From assembly GCA_020638555.1 (NCBI GenBank), contig JACKII010000006.1, forward strand, positions 124,001-188,000: a DNA stretch of 64,000 bases, read 5' to 3'. The notes beneath the pieces are model-generated. The model did no database searches, had not been told where the DNA came from, and saw nothing but the letters and a program-made list of their open reading frames with translations. Position numbers and translations under genes: made by a program. The stretch is from Alphaproteobacteria bacterium (GTDB lineage Bacteria; Pseudomonadota; Alphaproteobacteria; Bin95). Of the stretch, positions 28,501 through 37,838 are shown piece after piece; positions within the stretch are counted from its first letter, which is position 1, and every line of letters starts with the position of its first letter.

Positions 28501-31500
28501 CTATACGGTATGGCAGTCCTGCGCCAGATCGTCGAAGGGTACGCCGATGATCAAGGGTTGGACATTGCCATTGGCTTCGGCCTCCGGGGTCGGGTCGAGC
28601 ACCAGTCCGACAAGATCGCCGGCACCGGCTGCGTAGCCTTCGCCGTTCGCCACGGCCAGGTCGTGGATCTCCTGCGCGTTGGCTTGGGTGCCCAGGCCGC
28701 TGCTGACAAACACGAAGTCGTCGGTCAGGCCCCAGATCGCGCCTTGTACCTCGGCCTCGGTATAGGTCTGGCCGGTGCCGTCGCCGTTGTCCATCGAGGC
28801 GAAATCCTGATTCAGGATCCAGTTGATCAGATCCAGATTCTCGGGATGCCCGAGAATACCCGTCGGGACCGAACCCTCGGCAGCGAGGTAGAAGTCGTAG
28901 GGGACGTCGACCCCGACATCGATCGGCTCGAACAAGGCGAGGCAGTCGGCGCTTTCGAAGGTGACGCCGTCGAAACGGGCGTCGCCGGTGTTCGACAGCG
29001 TCACGTCGAACAGACTGCCGCCATAGGTCCTGTCCTCGCTCAGGACCAGCGTGCCGCTGGTCGGCAGGCTGGTTTCGATGGTCCCCAGTGTGTTGGTGGT
29101 GCCGTGGAAGGTGATGTCGACAGTGGCGCTGTCGACGCCGCCAAGGCCGTCGCTGACGGTATAGGCATAGCTGGCGCCCGTGTCGGTCCCGACCAGCGCG
29201 TCCTCATAGGCCGTGCCGGTCGCATCGAAAACCAACTCTCCGCCGGACAAGGTGATTTGCACGCCGTCCGACGCGGTGACGGTCTGCCCATCGGCAATCG
29301 ACTGGCCGTCGACCGAGGTGATGGTCAGGCTGTTCCCATCGGCATCCGTGTCGTTGGCCAGCACGTCGACCGTCACAGGGGTGTCCGCGCAGGTCTGGTC
29401 CGCATCGTCCATCGCGACCGGCGCGGCATTCAACTGCACCAGGCCCGCATCCACATCGCGCTCGGCCTGGCCTGCGGCGAGACTGATCACGCCGGTCAGG
29501 CCGCCCGCGCGGGCGTCGCTGTCATTGTTGACCGCATCCGGCGCCGCCGCGCTCGCCGTCGTGAAGGCATAACCGTCCGCCGTCGTGAACCGCACCTGGT
29601 AGTTGCCGGCGTCGAGATGGTCGAACAGATACTGGCCGGCGGCGTCGGTGGCGGTCGACGCCAGCACCGCGCCGGTGCCCGCGTCGATCAGGCTGACGGT
29701 CAGGCCCGCGGCGCCTTGCTCGCCAGCGTTCCGCACGCCGTCCTTGTTGGCGTCGAACCAGACCGTGTCGCCCAGCGAGGCGTGCCGGTGGCATCCACAT
29801 CGCGTTCGGCCGAGACTGATCACGCCAGTCAGGCCGCCCCGCGCAGGCGTCGCTGTCATTGTTGACCGCATCCGGCGCCGCCTCGCCGTCGTGAAGGACC
29901 AGGCCGCGCGTAGTTGCCGGCGTCGAGATGGTCGCGATACTGGCCGGCGTTTGACGGTCCGCAGCACGCGCCGATCGGTCAGGCCGGCGCTCGTTGGTGG
30001 CAGGCAGACCGTGTCGCCCAGCGAGGCCGTGCGTCGCCATCGCAGCTGCCTGCGGCGAGCATCCGCCGCCGCGCGGGCGTCGCTGTCATTGTTGACCGCA
30101 TCCGGCGCCGCCGCGCTCGCCGTCGTGAAGGCATAACCGTCCGCCGTCGTGAACCGCACCTGGTAGTTGCCGGCGTCGAGATGGTCGAACAGATACTGGC
30201 CGGCGGCGTCGGTGGCGGTCGACGCCAGCACCGCGCCGGTGCCCGCGTCGATCAGGCTGACGGTCAGGCCCGCGGCGCCTTGCTCGCCAGCGTTCCGCAC
30301 GCCGTCCTTGTTGGCGTCGAACCAGACCGTGTCGCCCAGCGAGGCCGTGCCGGTGTCGACCAGGCCCGCATCCACATCGCGTTCGGCCTCGCCTGCGGCG
30401 AGACTGATCACGCCGGTCAGGCCGCCCGCGCGGGCGTCGCTGTCATTGTTGACCGCATCCGGCGCCGTCGCGCTCGCCGTCGTGAAGGCATAACCGTCCG
30501 CCGTCGTGAACCGCACCTGGTAGTTGCCGGCGTCGAGATGGTCGAACAGATACTGGCCGTTGGCGTTGGTGACGGTCGTCGCCAGCGCCGCGCCGGTGCC
30601 CGCATCGATCAGGCTGACGGTCAGGCCGGCGGCGCCTTGCTCGCCAGCGTTCCGCACGCCGTCCTTGTTGGCATCGAACCAGACCGTGTCGCCCAGCGAG
30701 GCCGTGCCGGTGTCGACCAGGCCCGCGTCGATATTGCGTTGGGCCTCGCCGATCGACAGGGACACCACGCCGGTCAGGTTGCTGGCGGCCGCGTCGCTGT
30801 CGTTGTTGGCGGCATCCGGCGCCAGGGGGCTCTGCGTCGTCAACGCATAGCCGTTGGGAGTGACGAATTCGACCTGATAGATGCCGGCTTTGAGGTTATC
30901 GAACAGATAATGGCCGGCGGCGTCGGTGATCGTCGTCGCGACCAGCGAACCGTTCGCCGAGTTGATCAGTTCGACGGTGACGCCCCCGGCGCCCTGTTCG
31001 CCATTGTTCAGCAGGCCATCCTTGTTCGTGTCGTACCAGACGGTATCGCCCAGCGAGGCCGTGCCCGGATCGACCAGGCCCGCGTCGATGTTCAGTTGGA
31101 CCTCGCCTTCGGTCAGGTAAATCGTGTCGGTCATGCCGTTCGCATGAGCATCCGAGTCGGTGTTCGCGAGTTCCGGTCCGTACGGCGCCTTGGTGGTGAA
31201 CGCATAGCCGCCGGGCGCAACGAACATCACCTTATAGGCGCCGGGGTCCAGATCCTCGAACAGGTAATGGCCGTTCGCGTCCGTCACCTTGGTCGCCAAG
31301 ACCGCACCCGAAGCCGCGTCCAGCAGCTTGACGGTCACGCCGGCGGCGCCGTGCTCGCCGATGTCCTGCAGGCCGTTCTGATTGGTATCGTACCAGACCG
31401 TGTCGCCCAGCGAGGGCTTGTCGCAGATCTCGATCCGCAGGTTTTCCCGGGCGGGTTCGCAGGTTGGATCGTCGGTCAGGCGGACCAGCGTGACCTCGTA

Positions 31501-34500
31501 GACATTGTCCTTGCCCTGATCCTGCGGATTCTCGTAGTCCGGCGCGGTCTTGAAATTCACCACGCCGTTTTCGTCGACCGTGAACAGCGCCGCATCCGGG
31601 CCTTCCAGCTGGTAGGTCACGCTGCCGGTCGCCTCGAAATCCTGGGAGACGGTGGAGCGCACGATCTCGCGTCCGCCCGCGTCGGTCTCGTAGCTGACCT
31701 GGCCGGAAATCTCGGTAATTCTGTAGGATTGCAGGCTTTGCAGTTCGCCGACCTCGACCACCGCGTCGCCATCGTCGACCCAGAGCGCCAGCCCGTTCAG
31801 TTCCGCCCCGGAGACCACGCCGTCATGATTGGCGTCGAACTGGGCCCGGAGCTTGGCATAGCCGTCCGTGTAGGCGCCGTTGTCGTCGCCGAACAGGCGC
31901 GAGCCGTCCATGTGGGCAAGCGCGTTGCCGTCGCGGTTGTCGATCAGGATGCCGTCGCCGGAGCCGTCGAACCATTCGATCCGCTCGGCCACGCCGTCGG
32001 CGTTCATGTCGAACAGAACGGTCTGGCCGATGGTCAGGCCGGTCTTGTCGGCCGATGACGTCGCGCCGGTCACGCCGATCTGGCCGTCATGGTTCAGATC
32101 GATTGCCACCGGCGTCGTCGCGACCACGCTGACGCGCTCGCAAGCCTGGTCCAGATCGTGATTGTAGATCTCGTCGATCACCACCCCGAACACGAAGTTC
32201 AGGGCCGAAGACTCGGTGCCGATGAAGAAGGCGTCGGACTGGGTTTGCCCGGCCTTTACCGTGACTTGCATCTCCTCATAGCGAGGCGCATTGATTTCGT
32301 TCGCCTGGTCGGTCAGATAGGCCGCGCCGTCATAGGTGGTGGGGCCGCTGGGCAGGTCGTTCGGATCGACGGTCAGGCGGACCGTGAATGTCAGATCGGT
32401 CTCGGCGGGTTGTTCCAGAAAAACGTAATAGGGAACGGCGGTCGTCGTCGCATTGTTCCAGTGGTTCACTTGGTCTTCGTCGAAGCCGGTCTGGCCCACC
32501 CGGGCGCAGATCGGCTGGTCGACCATGAAATAGACGTCTTCGCTGACCAACTCGCAGTTGGTGTCGAAATCCCGCACGAAGGTTTCGTTTTCGCAGACCG
32601 TGATCGTCACATCGGTCGTCGCGCCGATCGTGCCGGTATCCACGCCCGAGGTTTCCACCCCGGCCGTCACCCGGGCGGTGGCGCTGAGGCCGCCATCCGA
32701 GGCAACGCGATAATCGCCGGCAGCCAGGTCGTGGAACGAATAGCCGCCATCGGCGCGAGTGGTTGCGGTGACGGCGTGGCCGTCGGCGTCGAGCACCTGG
32801 CTGTTGTCGGCGTGCAGCAAGGAAACGGTGCGACCGCCCAGGCCGGCCTCGCCGTCGTCCCGCTGCCCATCCTGGTCGCCATCGTAATAATAGGTGCCGG
32901 TCAGAACGCCGGTGTCATAGGTCATGTTGACCTGGCGCACGGACACATTGTCCAGCATGGCGCCGAGGCCGTTGTCGGACTTGCCGGAGTCATAGCCGCT
33001 TTCGGTGAAGCGGATCGTGTGGGTGCCGGCGGTCAGGTGAAGGTCGAAACTGCGATGCTGGAAGCCGCGGTCGAAATTGCTGTCGGTACCGGTGCCGGTG
33101 ACCTGCACGATCTCGTCGTCGACGTAAACCAGGAAGGAATTGCTCTCGGCATCGAGCCACCAGGGCTCGTCGACGGAATTGTAGGCGCGAACCCCGTAGT
33201 CGTAGGCGACCTGATAGGTGCCGGTCTCGACGACCATGAAGGTTTGCTGAATGCCTTCCACGGCACCAGAGGTCGCATCCAGCTCGACGATCGCGTTGCC
33301 GACCGTATTGCCGGTGTTGTAGTTGCCGGTTTGCAACTCGATCCATTTGGCGTCGTTGGCGACTTGCCAGCCCGGCAGCGCCGTGCCGGTCACGCCGCCA
33401 TAATTCCACCAGCCGATCGCGCCGGCATGGGCATGGTTTTCAAAGCCGCCATTGACGATCAATTCGCCGCCGAGGCTGCGGACCTCCTGGTCGACATGGT
33501 CGCCGGCCTGCAACACCCGGTATTCGAAGCCGTCGGCATTGGCCCGCAGGCCGAAATCGACATCGCTGACGGTCTGGCCCGTGCCGACGGCCACCGCACC
33601 GCTCTGCCCGAAGCGGCCGAAGAGCTGGGCCGCATCGCTGTCGATGGCGTCGTTGCCGCCGACATTGGCGGCGACGAAGCCCTCGCCAGTGTGATCCGTG
33701 ACCCGCACCCGGTAATCGTTGCTGGCGTGCAGGCCGCCGAACCGGTAGCCGCCGTCCGCATCCGTCGTCGTTTCCCGAAGCACGAACCAGTAGCCGGCGG
33801 AATAGGCGTAGAGTTGCACGGTGGCTCCGGCGATTCCGGCGTCGCCGTTGTCGATATTGTTGCCGTCGGCGTCGACGAAGACGCGACCCTGGATCGTGCC
33901 GTGGAGGGCCGAGTTTACGCCCGCATCGACATTGGTGACATGTTCGCCGGCCCCCAGGCTGATAGAGTTCACTTGGCCGAATTCGCCGAACGTCTGGTTG
34001 ACATCGCTGTCGTTGAGGTCGTCACCGACACTCGTCGCCACGAACGTCTCGCCGGTTTGGTTGTGAAAACGCACGCGGTAGTCCTGATGCGCGACCAGAC
34101 CTTCCAGCGTGTAGTTGCCGTCGGCGTCGGTGATTGTCTCCGCGGCGACCACCCAGCCGGACCCGAAATTCGCGTAGGCCTGGACGGTGGCGCCGGCGAC
34201 CCCGGCATCGCCGTCGTCGCGGGCGTTGCCATTGGCGTCATAGAAGAACCGGCCGGAAATCGCCCCGACCTCGGCCGTTGGCACATAGCCGACGTCGATA
34301 TGGCCGTAGACCTGGCCGGCTTCCAGGTGAATGACGTCGGTCAGGCCGCTCGAATACGCGTCGGAATCCACCAGGAGGTTCGCAACGCTATCCTTCTCGG
34401 AGAAGGTATAGGTGTCGATTTCGGCGAACCGGACGAAATAGTCGCCGGGCGGCATTTCAAAACGGTAAGTGCCACCGGCCGTGGTATAGGTCTCGGCGAC

Positions 34501-34677
34501 AACATTGCCCCACTCGTCCAGCAATTGCACGAGCTGGCCGGAAATCCCGGAGTCCCAACGGCCCAGGTCTGCGTTCCATTCGCCGTTGCTGCCGTCGAGA
34601 TCCAAAAACAGGCGCCCCTGGATCACACCGAGGGAGGAGGCGGAAGTGCTCGAAAGCTCTTGGGTGTTGTCGGCCAT
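28501..34677 (-). CDS. Giant SdrD-B-repeat surface/secreted protein with one scrambled repeat
   Basis: A 2058-residue acidic, repetitive extracellular-type protein. Residues about 15-375 hold three SdrD-like B domains (GRLFLDLDGS, GRFFYDANGN, GRVFVDADGN). Residues about 410-585 form a lectin-like jelly-roll module (NGGFENHAHAG ... GWQVANDAKWIEL). A fourth B domain follows. Residues about 850-960 carry DxNxDG calcium loops (DLNHDGQIG, DMNADGVAE, DANHDGVVS) and about 1010-1080 a cadherin-like module. Six 119-residue B repeats starting SLGDTVW span about 1090-1745, then an Ig/cadherin-like domain. The last 180 residues include EVQGAIWGLTDD, reminiscent of thioester-adhesin domains. There is no signal peptide or anchor, so type I export is possible. 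The repeat near 29770-30085 is frame-scrambled. The upstream ribosome site is weak. Confidence 0.8.
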   Translation of the reverse strand: MADNTQELSSTSASSLGVIQGRLFLDLDGSNGEWNADLGRWDSGISGQLVQLLDEWGNVVAETYTTAGGTYRFEMPPGDYFVRFAEIDTYTFSEKDSVANLLVDSDAYSSGLTDVIHLEAGQVYGHIDVGYVPTAEVGAISGRFFYDANGNARDDGDAGVAGATVQAYANFGSGWVVAAETITDADGNYTLEGLVAHQDYRVRFHNQTGETFVATSVGDDLNDSDVNQTFGEFGQVNSISLGAGEHVTNVDAGVNSALHGTIQGRVFVDADGNNIDNGDAGIAGATVQLYAYSAGYWFVLRETTTDADGGYRFGGLHASNDYRVRVTDHTGEGFVAANVGGNDAIDSDAAQLFGRFGQSGAVAVGTGQTVSDVDFGLRANADGFEYRVLQAGDHVDQEVRSLGGELIVNGGFENHAHAGAIGWWNYGGVTGTALPGWQVANDAKWIELQTGNYNTGNTVGNAIVELDATSGAVEGIQQTFMVVETGTYQVAYDYGVRAYNSVDEPWWLDAESNSFLVYVDDEIVQVTGTGTDSNFDRGFQHRSFDLHLTAGTHTIRFTESGYDSGKSDNGLGAMLDNVSVRQVNMTYDTGVLTGTYYYDGDQDGQRDDGEAGLGGRTVSLLHADNSQVLDADGHAVTATTRADGGYSFHDLAAGDYRVASDGGLSATARVTAGVETSGVDTGTIGATTDVTITVCENETFVRDFDTNCELVSEDVYFMVDQPICARVGQTGFDEDQVNHWNNATTTAVPYYVFLEQPAETDLTFTVRLTVDPNDLPSGPTTYDGAAYLTDQANEINAPRYEEMQVTVKAGQTQSDAFFIGTESSALNFVFGVVIDEIYNHDLDQACERVSVVATTPVAIDLNHDGQIGVTGATSSADKTGLTIGQTVLFDMNADGVAERIEWFDGSGDGILIDNRDGNALAHMDGSRLFGDDNGAYTDGYAKLRAQFDANHDGVVSGAELNGLALWVDDGDAVVEVGELQSLQSYRITEISGQVSYETDAGGREIVRSTVSQDFEATGSVTYQLEGPDAALFTVDENGVVNFKTAPDYENPQDQGKDNVYEVTLVRLTDDPTCEPARENLRIEICDKPSLGDTVWYDTNQNGLQDIGEHGAAGVTVKLLDAASGAVLATKVTDANGHYLFEDLDPGAYKVMFVAPGGYAFTTKAPYGPELANTDSDAHANGMTDTIYLTEGEVQLNIDAGLVDPGTASLGDTVWYDTNKDGLLNNGEQGAGGVTVELINSANGSLVATTITDAAGHYLFDNLKAGIYQVEFVTPNGYALTTQSPLAPDAANNDSDAAASNLTGVVSLSIGEAQRNIDAGLVDTGTASLGDTVWFDANKDGVRNAGEQGAAGLTVSLIDAGTGAALATTVTNANGQYLFDHLDAGNYQVRFTTADGYAFTTASATAPDAVNNDSDARAGGLTGVISLAAGEAERDVDAGLVDTGTASLGDTVWFDANKDGVRNAGEQGAAGLTVSLIDAGTGAVLASTATDAAGQYLFDHLDAGNYQVRFTTADGYAFTTASAAAPDAVNNDSDARAAADARRRQLRWRRTASLGDTVCLPPTSAGLTDRRVLRTVKRRPVSRPSRRRQLRAAWSFTTARRRRMRSTMTATPARGGLTGVISLGRTRCGCHRHASLGDTVWFDANKDGVRNAGEQGAAGLTVSLIDAGTGAVLASTATDAAGQYLFDHLDAGNYQVRFTTADGYAFTTASAAAPDAVNNDSDARAGGLTGVISLAAGQAERDVDAGLVQLNAAPVAMDDADQTCADTPVTVDVLANDTDADGNSLTITSVDGQSIADGQTVTASDGVQITLSGGELVFDATGTAYEDALVGTDTGASYAYTVSDGLGGVDSATVDITFHGTTNTLGTIETSLPTSGTLVLSEDRTYGGSLFDVTLSNTGDARFDGVTFESADCLALFEPIDVGVDVPYDFYLAAEGSVPTGILGHPENLDLINWILNQDFASMDNGDGTGQTYTEAEVQGAIWGLTDDFVFVSSGLGTQANAQEIHDLAVANGEGYAAGAGDLVGLVLDPTPEAEANGNVQPLIIGVPFDDLAQDCHTV
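29441..31420 (-). repeat. 357-bp tandem repeat array encoding SdrD B-like domains
   Basis: The anchor GCCCAGCGAG recurs at 31405, 31048, 30691, 30334, 30016 and 29770. The first four are spaced exactly 357 bases apart. The last spacings are 318 and 246, both multiples of three and together 150 bases short. Units around 30334-30691 and 29440-29770 are nearly identical in DNA, which points to recent duplication. The stretch about 29780-30085 is peppered with small deletions and reads out of frame internally. Confidence 0.85.
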
Positions 34678-35270
34678 ATCGGGTTTCCCACTACATACAG
34701 CGCATTGGGCGAAAGCGTGGGCGTCGGACCATTGGTCCGTATACTAACGCAACGAATGCGCAGAGTTGTCTGCATAGTTGAATGCATATAATGATATGGA
34801 TAATTTTACGTATAGGCAAAGTGATTTTCTTTAGAGATAAAGGGATAATACCCAGATATCCCGGTTGTCTATCGGCTATCCCCTTGTTACTGAAAGGCCC
34901 AGATGATAATTGGTATAGTTCAAAAGTTTTGCGCTAAGGCCTGTCCGCGCCCGGGGCGATCCGGTTCCGGACCGCGGAATCGCCAACGATGTACCCGCAC
35001 GGATGGTTCGAGCGGAAGATGGTATGCGCCAACCATACGGCCAATGGTCGACCGAACCGGCCATGCGGCGCGACCGGGCCAGGCGGAACGCCGTGCTGCG
35101 CTTCGAAATTCTGTCTGTGGTGAATGGAAACTTCCGAGCCGGCCGCGTCCGCATTGATCGGGAGGCAACGTGACCGGGCTTCAAGCGCCCGGTTCATATG
35201 GTCGGAATAGCGTGGTCAGCCCGGGCCGGAATGCGACCGTAAGCCGTTGATTGCGCGCGGTAATGAAGAG
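34678..35270. other. Intergenic region upstream of the giant surface gene
   Basis: This 593-base gap is AT-rich from about 34740 to 34930 and GC-rich afterwards. It holds a 15-base palindrome at 34725-34739 and a GCAGA-GTTG-TCTGC dyad near 34759. Four overlapping short open frames at 34876-35197 on both strands have no ribosome sites or recognisable motifs. No gene is called. Confidence 0.6.
34725..34739. promoter_or_regulatory. CGGACCA-T-TGGTCCG palindrome (candidate operator)
   Basis: Perfect 7-base arms surround a single central base, 48 bases upstream of the giant protein's ATG. The position would suit a repressor between promoter and start codon, or a 5' leader hairpin. The cognate regulator is unknown. 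Confidence 0.35.
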
Positions 35271-35345
35271 TGGTGACCCCTAGGGGAATCGAACCCCTGT
35301 TTTCAACGTGAGAGGCTGACGTCCTAACCGCTAGACGAAGGGGCC
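35271..35345 (-). tRNA. tRNA-Glu (anticodon CTC)
   Basis: Read on the minus strand, the 75-base gene folds as a cloverleaf. The acceptor stem is GGCCCCT against AGGGGTC, with discriminator A and an encoded CCA. The D-arm contains TCTAGCGGTTAGGAC, and the T-arm is CAGGGGTTCGATTCCCCT. The anticodon arm is TCAGC-CTCTCAC-GTTGA, so the anticodon is CTC, reading GAG glutamate codons. It matches bacterial tRNA-Glu closely elsewhere. Confidence 0.95.
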
Positions 35346-35432
35346 ACACAGAGAAGAAGCCGGTATATGCCATCGGCGACCGGTCAGATCAAGCGGAGAT
35401 TTTGCTGTTTTCCCAACCCGCGACCATGGCGC

Positions 35433-35723
35433 TCAATGGGGCGTCACCGCCAGGTTGACACGACCCTGCTCGCTGCCGTCGGTGGCGTTCAGGATGAGCA
35501 GGGATTGGCTGCCATCGGCCCCGTCCAGGCGCAGGACGATGCGGCCATCGCCCACCCGGGTCTCGGCGATGCGGGTGCCGGGCGGAAGCGTCACCAGCCC
35601 CTGGAAGGCGGCGGTCGGCGTCCCCATGTCTTGCGTCCGCATCACCAGCGTCACCGCCACCACGACGAACCCGACCAGGATCAGCACCCCCATCCCGATG
35701 ACCACCGCCTTGATCGCGCCCAT
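35433..35723 (-). CDS. Small single-pass membrane protein beside rluD (DUF6476-like)
   Basis: A 96-residue protein with one membrane segment at about residues 5-26 (VVIGMGVLILVGFVVVAVTLV) and a C-terminal domain of short beta strands (LPPGTRIAETRVGDGRIVLRL). Similar small membrane proteins lie divergently from rluD in alphaproteobacteria and are catalogued as a domain of unknown function; I recall DUF6476, but this is from memory and unverified. The start at 35723 is preceded on the minus strand by AAAGGAAG, a good ribosome site. Forty-three bases separate it from the divergent rluD start. Function is unknown. Confidence 0.75.
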   Translation of the reverse strand: MGAIKAVVIGMGVLILVGFVVVAVTLVMRTQDMGTPTAAFQGLVTLPPGTRIAETRVGDGRIVLRLDGADGSQSLLILNATDGSEQGRVNLAVTPH

Positions 35724-35766
35724 CGATTTGACTTCCTTTGCGCTTGGAACATTGTAGGAAGAGGGC

Positions 35767-36735
35767 ATGCGCGACGACGACGAACTCCGCCATGCGACGA
35801 TTCCGCCAGCACTGGCCGGCGAACGGCTGGACCGTGCCGCGGCAGCGTTGTGGCCCGATTTGTCGCGCACGCGGCTGCGCGTCCTGATCGAGAGCGGCGA
35901 CCTGCGGACGGACCGGGCGCTTTCCCCGTCGGCGACGGTGCGGGAAGGAGAGGCGCTGAGCCTGCGCCTGCCGCCGCCCGTGGCGTCGCGGTTGGAACCG
36001 CAGGCCATTCCGCTTGCGATTCTCTATGAAGACGAGGCCGTGCTGGTGATCGACAAGCCGCCGGGCCTGGTGGTGCATCCGGCGCCCGGGCACCCGGACG
36101 GAACCCTGGTCAACGCCGTTCTGGCCCATTGCGGCGACAGCCTGGCGGGTGTCGGCGGCGAGCGGCGCCCCGGGATTGTCCACCGTCTCGACAAGGACAC
36201 CAGCGGCGTCATGGTGGTCGCCAAGAGCCAGGCCGCGCATGCGAACCTGGTGGCGCAATTCCAGGTGCATTCGATCGAACGCGCCTACATCGCCTTCGTT
36301 TCCGGAACGCCCAATCCGCCGCAGGCCCTGATCGACCTGCCCATCGGCCGCCATCCGGGCGACCGCAAGCGCATGAGCGTCGTCGCCCGCGGCCGGCCCG
36401 CCCGGACCCATTATACGGTCGAACGCTATTTCGGACAGGTGGCGGCGCAGGTGCGCTGCCGGCTGGAGACCGGGCGCACCCATCAGATCCGGGTGCACCT
36501 GTCGCATTCCGGCCTGCCGGTGCTGGGGGATCCGGTCTACCTCAATATGTCGAGCGCGCGCCGTGCCGCCCTGAAGCCGGTGGAGGCTACGCTCAAATCC
36601 CTAGGGCGGCAGGCGCTGCATGCGGCGGTTCTGGGCTTTGCCCATCCATTAAGCGGTGAAACCGTCCGTTTCGAGAGCGATCTGCCCTCAGATTTGCGTT
36701 CACTGCAAAAATGTTTGATCCAATCCTACGCTTAA
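35767..36735 (+). CDS. rluD: RluA-family 23S rRNA pseudouridine synthase (RluD-like)
   Basis: A 322-residue pseudouridine synthase. Residues about 10-75 form an S4 RNA-binding domain (AGERLDRAAAALWPDLSRTRLRVLIESGDL). The catalytic domain carries the signature GIVHRLDKDTSG with the catalytic aspartate near residue 144, followed by LETGRTHQIRVHL and a LGDPVY block. RluD modifies uridines in helix 69 of 23S rRNA. The gene order rluD-rpoH is common in alphaproteobacteria and supports RluD rather than RluC. An ATG at 35767 begins the S4-bearing protein. Confidence 0.88.
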   Translation: MRDDDELRHATIPPALAGERLDRAAAALWPDLSRTRLRVLIESGDLRTDRALSPSATVREGEALSLRLPPPVASRLEPQAIPLAILYEDEAVLVIDKPPGLVVHPAPGHPDGTLVNAVLAHCGDSLAGVGGERRPGIVHRLDKDTSGVMVVAKSQAAHANLVAQFQVHSIERAYIAFVSGTPNPPQALIDLPIGRHPGDRKRMSVVARGRPARTHYTVERYFGQVAAQVRCRLETGRTHQIRVHLSHSGLPVLGDPVYLNMSSARRAALKPVEATLKSLGRQALHAAVLGFAHPLSGETVRFESDLPSDLRSLQKCLIQSYA

Positions 36736-36894
36736 TCCGTATCAGTGTTAGAACCATATCAAGCACCCGGCCCCTAAAAGCGCCAATTTGCTGCCTGTGC
36801 GAATTGTGTATTTCGCATAGCGGCGAGGCGGCCTTACATATGGTCCGGTGAATGGCTCCGTGACGGGCCATTACGAGTAGAGAGGGATGTGACT

Positions 36895-37809
36895 ATGGCT
36901 GTTCCGGCAACGATTCCTGCAATTTCCGCCGAGGGGAACCTGACCCGGTATCTGCAGGAAATCCGCAAATTCCCGATGTTGGATCCCGACGAGGAATTCA
37001 TGCTGGCCAAGCGCTGGCAGGAGCACGAGGACGTGGAAGCCGTCCACAAAATGGTGACCAGCCATTTGCGGCTGGTGGCGAAGATTGCCATGGGCTATCG
37101 CGGCTACGGCCTGCCGGTTGGCGAGCTGATCTCGGAAGGCAATGTCGGGATGATGCAGGCGGTGAAACGCTTCGACCCCGACCGTGGCTTCCGTCTGGCG
37201 ACCTATGCCATGTGGTGGATCCGCGCCTCGATCCAGGAATACATTCTGCATTCCTGGTCGCTGGTGAAAATGGGCACCACGGCGGCGCAAAAGAAGCTGT
37301 TTTTCAACCTGCGCAAGATCAAGGGCCAGTTGAAGGCGCTGGACGACGGCGACCTCAGCCCGGAAAACGTCGAGAAGATCGCGACCCGGCTCCAGGTGAG
37401 CCAGGACGACGTGATCTCGATGAACCGGCGCCTGTCCGGCGGCGACCAGTCGCTGAACGCGCCGCTGCGCATCGATGGCGACGGCGAATGGCAGGATTGG
37501 CTGGAGGACGAGTCCGACAGCCAGGAAGTGCTGATCGGCGAGGAGGAGGAACTCGACCATCGTCGCCGCATGCTGGGCGAGGCGATGGAGTGCCTGAACG
37601 CGCGCGAGCGGCACATCCTGACCGAGCGGCGCCTGAAGGACGATCCGGCGACCCTGGAAGATCTGAGTCACGAATACGGCATCAGCCGCGAGCGCGTGCG
37701 CCAGATCGAGGTGCGGGCGTTCGAGAAGCTGCAACGGGCGATGCGCGCCGCGGCGATCCAGGAAAACCTGGCCGCCAAAAAGGCCTCGGAGGCGTATCTG
37801 GTAGGGTAA
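36895..37809 (+). CDS. rpoH: RNA polymerase heat-shock sigma factor (sigma-32)
   Basis: A 304-residue sigma-70-family factor. Region 2 is seen in HLRLVAKIAMGYRGYGLPVGELISEGNVGMMQAVKRFD and in the DNA-melting part RLATYAMWWIRASIQEYIL. The RpoH box QKKLFFNLR follows near residue 130, which distinguishes sigma-32 from other sigmas. The region 4 helix-turn-helix is LEDLSHEYGISRERVRQIE near residue 250. It directs heat-shock gene transcription. The ATG at 36895 is chosen over a GTG two codons earlier because AGAGAGGGA lies at proper spacing. The 159-base leader contains no promoter I can name securely. Confidence 0.96.
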   Translation: MAVPATIPAISAEGNLTRYLQEIRKFPMLDPDEEFMLAKRWQEHEDVEAVHKMVTSHLRLVAKIAMGYRGYGLPVGELISEGNVGMMQAVKRFDPDRGFRLATYAMWWIRASIQEYILHSWSLVKMGTTAAQKKLFFNLRKIKGQLKALDDGDLSPENVEKIATRLQVSQDDVISMNRRLSGGDQSLNAPLRIDGDGEWQDWLEDESDSQEVLIGEEEELDHRRRMLGEAMECLNARERHILTERRLKDDPATLEDLSHEYGISRERVRQIEVRAFEKLQRAMRAAAIQENLAAKKASEAYLVG

Positions 37810-37838
37810 TCCGGCGAAAAGCGCCGGCCACCGGCGTG

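Noticed and set aside
29441..31420. CRISPR-like array
   Set aside because: The repeats are 357 bases, coding and contiguous, without short repeats separated by unique spacers.
29914..34791. Long plus-strand open frames opposite the giant repeat gene
   Set aside because: They are antisense reflections of the repeat array and show the same periodicity in the wrong frame. No ribosome sites or domains.
34876..35197. Overlapping short open frames on both strands between the giant gene and the tRNA
   Set aside because: Composition is arginine-rich and typical of non-coding GC-rich DNA. No motif or ribosome site was found.
28501..35345. Genomic island inserted at tRNA-Glu
   Set aside because: The tRNA gene and the large surface gene are adjacent, but I see no integrase and no duplicated tRNA 3' end at the other side.
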